Source: Pseudomonadota bacterium (lineage in GTDB: Bacteria; Pseudomonadota; Gammaproteobacteria; Natronospirales; REEB76). From it: a stretch of 5,019 bases of DNA. A program made the translations under genes and the position numbers. Shown piece after piece: positions 1 to 5,019 of the stretch; within the stretch, counting starts at the first letter, position 1; the number at the start of each line of letters is the position of its first letter. The stretch is taken from positions 1 through 5,019 of the forward strand of contig JAJYBN010000052.1 in the NCBI GenBank assembly GCA_021779005.1, in the 5' to 3' direction. Below the pieces are notes generated by a model. The model had not been told where the DNA came from and searched no databases. It saw only the letters and a list, made by a program, of their open reading frames with translations.

Positions 1-171
1 AGGTATGAATCGATGTCACCGCAGAAGCGTCTCCGGCACATCAAGAAGCTGGAACAGCAGATGCACACACATGCCCGGAATCTGGAGTTCGAACAGGCCG
101 CTCAACTGCGCGATGAAATACGACGTATCCAGGCAGCAGATTTGGGTCTTCCGGATGTCAAAACCGGATAA
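1..171 (+). CDS. uvrB: UvrABC excision nuclease subunit B, C-terminal end (partial)
   Basis: This is the last 56 codons of an open frame that enters from outside the window and stops at TAA 169-171. Residues about 12-45 form a UVR domain: a charged helix, then the signature NLEFEQAAQLRDEIRRI, as found at the extreme C-terminus of UvrB, where it contacts the matching UVR motif of UvrC during nucleotide excision repair in the cytoplasm. UvrC also has a UVR motif, but an internal one followed by several hundred residues. Here only about 11 residues follow, which favours UvrB. The helicase and damage-binding domains lie upstream and cannot be checked. The gene is probably not in one operon with what follows, because a promoter-like sequence and a tRNA gene come next, but I see no terminator after the stop. 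Confidence 0.9.
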   Translation, partial: RYESMSPQKRLRHIKKLEQQMHTHARNLEFEQAAQLRDEIRRIQAADLGLPDVKTG

Positions 172-175
172 AACC

Positions 176-204
176 TTGCCCGCACCCCTTGCTTCAGGTA
201 TTGT
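176..204 (+). promoter_or_regulatory. Probable sigma70 promoter for tRNA-Val (and perhaps thrS)
   Basis: A -35-like TTGCCC (176-181) and a -10-like TATTGT (199-204) each match the consensus at 4 of 6 positions and are separated by exactly 17 bases. The stretch after the -10 (205-211) is very GC-rich, as expected of the discriminator in stable-RNA promoters under stringent control. The predicted start, near 210-212, would leave a 5' leader of only about six bases before the tRNA. The placement is good, but each box alone is a modest match. Confidence 0.45.
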
Positions 205-216
205 GCGCGGCTGCAT

Positions 217-293
217 AGGCGCGTAGCTCAGCTGGTTAGAGCACCACCTTGACATGGTGGGGGTCGTTGGTTCGAGTCCAATCGCGCCTACCA
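217..293 (+). tRNA. tRNA-Val (anticodon GAC)
   Basis: All four arms can be folded by eye. The 7-bp acceptor stem pairs 217-223 with 283-289. The D arm begins with GCTC at 226 and has the usual AGCTGGTTA loop. The anticodon stem CCACC/GGTGG (244-248 with 256-260) closes a 7-base loop whose positions 34-36 are GAC (251-253), which reads valine codons GUC and GUU. The variable loop has 5 bases. The T arm (266-282) has the loop TTCGAGT. The discriminator base is A290 and the CCA end is encoded (291-293). The body is nearly identical to E. coli tRNA-Val(GAC) from memory, but the acceptor stem differs and begins with an A1-U72 pair rather than G1-C72. It lies 70 bases upstream of thrS with no terminator between, so the two may share a transcript. 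Confidence 0.97.
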
Positions 294-326
294 GTTCTAT
301 GAGGAATGCAATATTCGACCCGACAT

Positions 327-347
327 GCGGCCCCTCGTACCGGCCGC
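327..347 (+). promoter_or_regulatory. Hairpin in thrS leader with tRNA-Thr-like loop; candidate ThrRS operator
   Basis: GCGGCC (327-332) pairs perfectly with GGCCGC (342-347) around a 9-base loop. Counting C333 and C341 as an unpaired mismatch leaves a 7-base loop, CTCGTAC (334-340). This lines up with an anticodon loop: U at position 33, CGU (a threonine anticodon) at 34-36 and A at 37. The hairpin ends 16 bases before the thrS ATG, just ahead of the weak ribosome binding site. In E. coli, ThrRS represses its own mRNA by binding a leader hairpin that imitates the tRNA-Thr anticodon arm at a similar place. The structure is seen in the sequence; the operator role is inferred by analogy. Confidence 0.4.
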
Positions 348-363
348 CACTGTGAGATAAACA

Positions 364-2280
364 ATGCCTGTAATCACGCTTCCCGACGGTTCTCACAAGA
401 AATTCGATCACCCAGTAACAGTAGCTGATGTGGCTGCCAGTATCGGACCTGGTCTCGCAAAAGCCGCACTCGCGGGCAAGCTGGATGAAAAACTCGTGGA
501 TCTTTCTTATACAATTGACCACGATTGCAAACTCAGCATCGTTACCGAACGTGATGCAGAGGGTTTGGAGATCATCCGGCATTCCGGCGCCCACCTGTTA
601 GCCCAAGCGGTGAAGCAGTTATTCCCCGAAGCCCAAGTCACAATCGGCCCGGTGATCGAAGACGGTTTTTATTATGACTTTGCCTATAATCGGCCTTTCA
701 CCAAGGAAGACTTGGCTGGAATTGAGAAGCGCATGCAGGAACTGGCTGACCTCGACCAGCCAGTAAGCCGTACTGTCATGCTGCGCGATGAAGCTATAAA
801 GTTTTTCAGCGAGATGGGCGAAAAATACAAAGCTGAAATCATCGCAAGTATCCCATCCGATCAGGAGATCTCCCTCTATCGACAGGGTGATTTTATCGAT
901 CTATGCCGTGGCCCACATGTACCCAGCACCGGCAGGCTCAGGGCGTTTCATCTCACTAAGGTGGCTGGCGCATACTGGCGCGGTGATTCTAACAACGAAA
1001 TGCTGCAGCGCATCTATGGCACGGCGTGGGCTGATAAAAAATCCTTGCAGGCCTACCTCACACGCGTTGAAGAGGCTGGGAAACGTGATCACCGGAGGCT
1101 GGGCCGTGAACTCAACCTGTTTCATATGCAGGAAGAGGCGCCCGGCATGGTGTTCTGGCATCCACGCGGATGGATGGTTTGGCAACAGCTCGAGCAGTAC
1201 ATGCGCAATGTTTACCGAACGTCGGGCTACCGGGAGGTGCGCGGTCCACAAGTTCTTGACGTATCGCTGTGGAAAAAGTCCGGACACTGGGATAACTACC
1301 GGGAAAATATGTTCTTTACAGAATCGGAAAAGCACGAATTCGCGCTTAAACCCATGAATTGCCCCGGCCATATACAGATCTTCAATATCGGACTGCACAG
1401 TTACCGCGATCTCCCGATCCGCTATGGCGAGTTCGGCGTCTGTCATCGCAACGAGCCATCTGGCGCCTTACACGGCCTGATGCGCGTGCGTGCATTTACC
1501 CAGGACGATGGGCACATTTTCTGCACACCCGAGCAGATCGAGTCAGAAGTGAACGCATTTCACCGCCAAGCCATGGGCGTATATGCTGATTTCGGGTTCA
1601 AAGACATCCAGATTAAAATCGCGCTGCGGCCAGAGAAACGCATCGGTTCCGACGAGACCTGGGATCGCGCCGAGGGGGCACTCCGCGCAGCCTTGCGCAC
1701 GAGCGGTGTCGAATGGCTGGAATTGCCTGGTGAAGGGGTATTCTACGGGCCGAAAATCGAATATCACATGCGCGACTCGATTGGCCGTGATTGGCAGGTC
1801 GGCACCATGCAGGTGGATTTCATGATGCCCGGACGCCTCGGCGCTGAATATGTGGACGAACATAGCCAGCGACAGCCGCCTGTCATGCTCCATAGGGCCA
1901 TCGTGGGCTCCATGGAGCGTTTTCTGGGCATATTGATTGAACACCATGCCGGGCGCTTTCCGGCCTGGCTGGCGCCCGTTCAGGCGGTGGTGTTGACGAT
2001 AACTGACCGCCAGGCGGAATTTGCCAACCAAGTGACTGAAACCCTGAAAAATCAGGGGCTTCGGGTCGATGCGGACTTGAGAAACGAGAAGATCGGCTAT
2101 AAAATCCGCGAACACACGCTGCAGCGCGTACCCTACCTTTTGGTGGTGGGAGACCGTGAGCAGGAAACAGGTTCCGTGGCAGTGCGTACCCTGGACGGCA
2201 AAGATCTGGGAAGCCTTACTATTGAGGGCTTCGCACAACATCTGGCCGCCGATATCCACAGCCGCGGAGTTTCAGCCTGA
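364..2280 (+). CDS. thrS: Threonyl-tRNA synthetase (class II)
   Basis: Cytoplasmic enzyme that joins threonine to tRNA-Thr using ATP. The 638 residues compare with 642 in E. coli, so it is full length. Domains in order: an N-terminal TGS domain (about 1-62); an editing domain that removes mischarged serine, with H73, H77, C181 and H185 in RHSGAH and DLCRGPH; the class II catalytic core (about 243-535); and the C-terminal anticodon-binding domain (about 537-638). In the core, C333 (MNCPGH), H384 (DDGH) and H510 (MLHRAIVGS) match the zinc ligands that bind threonine in E. coli, each shifted by one position. Motif 2 is around R362 ([12 protein letters not shown]) and the motif 3 arginine is R519 (SMERFLG). 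The ATG start gives the usual MPVITLPDG beginning. Its ribosome binding site is weak (GAG at 354-356), which suits translational control through the upstream hairpin. No key residue is missing. Confidence 0.98.
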   Translation: MPVITLPDGSHKKFDHPVTVADVAASIGPGLAKAALAGKLDEKLVDLSYTIDHDCKLSIVTERDAEGLEIIRHSGAHLLAQAVKQLFPEAQVTIGPVIEDGFYYDFAYNRPFTKEDLAGIEKRMQELADLDQPVSRTVMLRDEAIKFFSEMGEKYKAEIIASIPSDQEISLYRQGDFIDLCRGPHVPSTGRLRAFHLTKVAGAYWRGDSNNEMLQRIYGTAWADKKSLQAYLTRVEEAGKRDHRRLGRELNLFHMQEEAPGMVFWHPRGWMVWQQLEQYMRNVYRTSGYREVRGPQVLDVSLWKKSGHWDNYRENMFFTESEKHEFALKPMNCPGHIQIFNIGLHSYRDLPIRYGEFGVCHRNEPSGALHGLMRVRAFTQDDGHIFCTPEQIESEVNAFHRQAMGVYADFGFKDIQIKIALRPEKRIGSDETWDRAEGALRAALRTSGVEWLELPGEGVFYGPKIEYHMRDSIGRDWQVGTMQVDFMMPGRLGAEYVDEHSQRQPPVMLHRAIVGSMERFLGILIEHHAGRFPAWLAPVQAVVLTITDRQAEFANQVTETLKNQGLRVDADLRNEKIGYKIREHTLQRVPYLLVVGDREQETGSVAVRTLDGKDLGSLTIEGFAQHLAADIHSRGVSA

Positions 2281-2284
2281 ACGC

Positions 2285-2327
2285 CGCCAGTATGGGCTCA
2301 AACCCTGGCGTGTTCAGGTTTATTTTT
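2285..2327 (+). promoter_or_regulatory. Competing hairpins between thrS and infC, possible weak attenuator
   Basis: Two stems share bases and cannot form together. The first is CGCCAG (2285-2290) with CTGGCG (2305-2310), around a 14-base loop. The second is CCTG (2304-2307) with CAGG (2315-2318), extendable past a C-U mismatch by two A-U pairs, and it runs straight into the T-rich stretch TTTATTTTT (2319-2327). The second resembles a weak intrinsic terminator and the first an antiterminator. The stems are short, so this may be chance; the T-run also serves as the AU-rich flank of the infC ribosome binding site. Confidence 0.22.
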
Positions 2328-2332
2328 GGAGG
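2328..2332 (+). promoter_or_regulatory. Shine-Dalgarno site that decides the infC start
   Basis: GGAGG lies 8 bases before the ATC at 2341, an ideal spacing. The in-frame TTG at 2326, the only conventional start codon nearby, overlaps the 5' edge of this site, so ribosomes guided by it could not start there. No other strong site occurs before the first in-frame ATG at 2431, which would remove 30 residues of the conserved N-terminal domain. Confidence 0.85.
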
Positions 2333-2340
2333 ATCATCTA

Positions 2341-2859
2341 ATCAGTTCTGAAAAGCGCGCCCGGCGCAACGGGGAGATCACGGCGCCCAAGGTTCGGGTC
2401 ATCGGCCCGAGCGACCAGCAGATCGGCATCATGAATACACGCGAAGCGATCCAATACGCCCTGGAGGCGGGCGTGGATCTCGTGGAAGTGTCACCAACAG
2501 CAGAACCACCGGTATGCCGGGTAATGGATTACGGCAAATATCTTTTTGAGCAGAACAAGAAACTGCAGACCGCACGCAAGAAGCAAAAGCAGATCCAGGT
2601 CAAGGAAGTGAAATTCCGCCCTACTACGGATGAGGGCGACTACAAGATTAAGATTCGCAATCTGACACGTTTCCTGTCAGAGGGCGATAAGGCCAAGGTG
2701 ACAGTACGTTTCCGCGGCCGTGAAATGCTCCATCAGGAACTAGGTACCGGGCTTATCGAACGCATCAAGAGCGACCTCGATGAGCAAGCGCAGGTGGAGC
2801 AATACCCCAGACTCGAAGGCCGGCAACTCGTAATGGTGTTGTCACCGAAGAGAAAATGA
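2341..2859 (+). CDS. infC: Translation initiation factor IF-3 (ATC start)
   Basis: IF3 binds the 30S subunit, keeps it apart from 50S, and checks that the start codon is properly paired with initiator tRNA. Starting at ATC 2341 gives 172 residues, against 180 in E. coli. The N-terminal domain (about 1-73) has the family core RRNGEI, the stretch GVDLVEVSP (44-52) and [16 protein letters not shown] (56-71). A lysine-rich linker helix follows (about 73-88), then the C-terminal domain (about 89-172) with [18 protein letters not shown] and the end [12 protein letters not shown]. coli infC starts at AUU, and other bacteria use AUC or AUA; IF3 rejects such codons, so high IF3 lowers its own synthesis. 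The near-perfect Shine-Dalgarno and the lack of a usable ATG, GTG or TTG make ATC the best reading. The gene follows thrS by 60 bases in the same direction, probably in one operon. Confidence 0.95.
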   Translation: MSSEKRARRNGEITAPKVRVIGPSDQQIGIMNTREAIQYALEAGVDLVEVSPTAEPPVCRVMDYGKYLFEQNKKLQTARKKQKQIQVKEVKFRPTTDEGDYKIKIRNLTRFLSEGDKAKVTVRFRGREMLHQELGTGLIERIKSDLDEQAQVEQYPRLEGRQLVMVLSPKRK

Positions 2860-2872
2860 GTCCTGAGATGGG

Positions 2873-2969
2873 CTTAAACTAAAAGTGGAACAGTCCGCTG
2901 TTTCACCGCTTGGCACATTTAAAGAACGCCGCGCTTGCGGGGCCAAGCCTTATTAAAACGAGACTTAAG
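2873..2969 (+). promoter_or_regulatory. Structured rpmI-rplT leader, candidate L20 autoregulatory element
   Basis: The 121 bases between infC and rpmI hold two strong adjacent helices. Hairpin I pairs GTGGAACAG (2885-2893) with CTGTTTCAC (2898-2906), 9 bp with one G-U, around a TCCG tetraloop. One base later, helix II pairs GCTTGGC (2908-2914) with GCCAAGC (2942-2948), enclosing a small hairpin CCGC-GCTT-GCGG (2929-2940) and an A-rich single strand. CTTAA (2873-2877) can also pair with TTAAG (2965-2969), which overlaps the rpmI Shine-Dalgarno and would close the whole element. There is no T-run after the helices, so it is not a terminator. In E. coli and Bacillus, L20 controls this operon by binding leader RNA that imitates its 23S rRNA site. 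The structure is visible; L20 binding is inferred from position. Confidence 0.5.
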
Positions 2970-2980
2970 GAGTTATGGAA

Positions 2981-3178
2981 ATGCCGAAGTTGAAGACTAA
3001 CCGCGCCGCGGCCAAGCGCTTTCGTGCTACCGCCAGCGGTAAATACAAACGTGGCAATTCACACAAGCGCCACATCCTCACCAAGAAAAGTTCCAAGCGC
3101 AAGCGCCAGCTCCGCGGCGGTGACATGGTGGTCGCACAAGACCACGGTCGCGTGAAGCAGATGTTGCCTTGGTCTTAA
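2981..3178 (+). CDS. rpmI: Large ribosomal subunit protein bL35
   Basis: Small, very basic protein of the 50S subunit, 65 residues, the same length as E. coli L35. It begins [14 protein letters not shown], and the middle carries the family signature [15 protein letters not shown] (residues 32-46). Two in-frame ATGs compete. The one at 2975 would add Met-Glu but sits only 2 bases after TAAGGAG (2966-2972), too close for initiation, while the one at 2981 is 8 bases away and gives the MPK beginning universal in the family. I therefore use 2981. It lies 18 bases upstream of rplT, with which it is almost always co-transcribed, and behind a structured leader likely to control both. Confidence 0.97.
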   Translation: MPKLKTNRAAAKRFRATASGKYKRGNSHKRHILTKKSSKRKRQLRGGDMVVAQDHGRVKQMLPWS

Positions 3179-3196
3179 TTAAAAGGAGGATAGAAC

Positions 3197-3553
3197 ATGG
3201 CACGCGTTAAACGTTCAGTTACCAGCCGCGCAAAGCACAAGAAGACGCTCGGCAAGGCCAAGGGATACTACAATGCCCGCCGCAAAAATATAAAAGCCGC
3301 GAAGCAGGCAGTGATGAAAGCCGGTCAATATGCTTTCCGTGACCGGCGTGATCGCAAACGCCAGTTCCGCGCTTTGTGGGTTGCACGCATCAATGCTGCG
3401 GCACGTTTGAACGGGCTTTCATACAGCCGTTTCATGAATGGCCTTAAACAAGCACAGATCGAGCTGGATCGTAAAGTACTTGCGGATATTGCCATATTTG
3501 ATAAGGCTGCATTCTCAGCACTCGTAGAGAAAGCCAAAGCCAGTCTGCACTGA
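3197..3553 (+). CDS. rplT: Large ribosomal subunit protein bL20
   Basis: 118 residues, equal to E. coli L20. It binds 23S rRNA directly and is needed early in 50S assembly. The N-terminal half is a long basic arm that penetrates the rRNA ([18 protein letters not shown], then the [19 protein letters not shown] region). The globular C-terminal half, from about residue 60, contains the family motif [21 protein letters not shown]. In E. coli the C-terminal domain also binds the operon mRNA and represses rpmI and rplT. A strong ribosome binding site, AGGAGG (3184-3189), lies 7 bases before the ATG, with an 18-base gap after rpmI. The gene is followed after 43 bases by a strong terminator hairpin, so it is likely the last fully expressed gene of the upstream unit. 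Confidence 0.98.
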   Translation: MARVKRSVTSRAKHKKTLGKAKGYYNARRKNIKAAKQAVMKAGQYAFRDRRDRKRQFRALWVARINAAARLNGLSYSRFMNGLKQAQIELDRKVLADIAIFDKAAFSALVEKAKASLH

Positions 3554-3596
3554 ATTACATACGGGCATGTGCCCGCTACACAGACGGTCAGCGAGT

Positions 3597-4675
<1,079 letters not shown>

Positions 4676-4690
4676 ATAGCAAGCACGAAC

Positions 4691-5019
4691 ATGAAAATCA
4701 GCGAGCACTGGTTACGTGAGTGGATTAATCCAAGGATGGATGTACGGCAGCTAGCCCAACAACTGACACTGGCGGGCTTGGAAGTGGAATCCGTTAACCC
4801 CTGCCTAGCGGAATTTGAGAATGTGGTCGTTGCTGAGGTATTGAAGGTCGATCAGCATCCGCATGCAGATAGGCTCAAAGTCTGTCGCGTACGCAACGGC
4901 ATTAAGAAGCTTCAGGTAGTTTGTGGTGCGCCCAATGTATGCATTGGGATGCGCGCGCCACTGGCGCTTCCGGGGGCAAAGCTGCCGAATGGCATCGAAG
5001 TAAATACGATAATGCTGCG
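4691..5019 (+). CDS. pheT: Phenylalanyl-tRNA synthetase beta subunit, N-terminal part (partial)
   Basis: The open frame runs off the window after 109 complete codons; the full family length is near 790-800 residues. It begins MKISEHWLREWI, the usual PheT start, followed by LAQQLTLAGLEVESV (21-35). From about residue 40 comes the EMAP II-like tRNA-binding OB fold: VVVAEVLKVDQHPHADRLKVCRV, then VVCGAPNV (76-83) and PLALPGAKLPNG (90-101). The beta chain supplies tRNA recognition and the editing site that clears Tyr-tRNA-Phe; those later domains lie outside. It starts 15 bases after the pheS stop with no clear Shine-Dalgarno, so translational coupling to pheS is likely, fitting the equal amounts of both chains the enzyme needs. 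Confidence 0.96.
   Translation, partial: MKISEHWLREWINPRMDVRQLAQQLTLAGLEVESVNPCLAEFENVVVAEVLKVDQHPHADRLKVCRVRNGIKKLQVVCGAPNVCIGMRAPLALPGAKLPNGIEVNTIML

Noticed and set aside
294..326. Separate thrS promoter in the tRNA-thrS gap, and a weak GAAT/ATTC hairpin (304-316)
   Set aside because: No pair of boxes with acceptable spacing was found, and a 4-bp AT-rich stem is expected by chance.
16..594. 192-codon open frame on the minus strand across uvrB, the tRNA and the start of thrS
   Set aside because: Its middle reads GLEPTTPTMSRWCSNQL, which is simply the reverse complement of tRNA-Val translated, a well-known source of spurious proteins. The rest is antisense to real genes.
901..1446. 181-codon open frame on the minus strand inside thrS
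   Set aside because: It overlaps the conserved editing and catalytic domains of ThrRS and shows no recognisable domain or ribosome binding site.
1543..2259. 238-codon open frame on the minus strand inside thrS
   Set aside because: It is wholly antisense to a conserved ThrRS coding region and resembles no family I know; it is a shadow of the codon pattern.
2839..2880. Promoter for rpmI using TTGTCA (2839-2844) and the AT-rich TTAAACT (2874-2880)
   Set aside because: The boxes are about 29 bases apart, far beyond the usual 16-18, and nothing -10-like occurs at the right distance.

Overview
The window is a bacterial chromosomal segment with every gene on the + strand. It carries the translation-factor cluster thrS-infC-rpmI-rplT-pheS-pheT, preceded by a tRNA-Val(GAC) gene and the 3' end of uvrB. 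Gene order, close similarity to proteobacterial homologues, a tRNA-Val with encoded CCA directly ahead of thrS, and moderate GC point to a proteobacterium. A betaproteobacterium (possibly Nitrosomonadales-like) is my best guess; the phylum-level call is far safer than the order-level one.

Layout: the C-terminal UVR domain of UvrB (1-171, 5' end outside the window); a probable promoter (176-204) and tRNA-Val (217-293); a 70-nt thrS leader containing a hairpin whose loop resembles a tRNA-Thr anticodon loop; thrS (364-2280); a 60-nt gap with possible alternative hairpins and a strong Shine-Dalgarno; infC (2341-2859), apparently starting at the non-canonical codon ATC; a 121-nt structured leader; rpmI (2981-3178); rplT (3197-3553); a strong intrinsic terminator or attenuator (3597-3634); pheS starting at GTG (3659-4675); and the 5' part of pheT (4691-5019, running off the window).

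The genes supply translation: two aminoacyl-tRNA synthetases (ThrRS and the alpha and beta chains of PheRS), initiation factor IF3, and large-subunit proteins L35 and L20. In well-studied relatives this cluster is controlled by its own products: ThrRS on thrS, IF3 on infC through the start codon, L20 on rpmI-rplT, and attenuation ahead of pheST. The sequence shows a candidate element at each of these four points.

I found no mobile element, CRISPR array, phage gene or unknown protein family. This is a conserved housekeeping region, and the interest lies in its non-coding control structures rather than in a new system.
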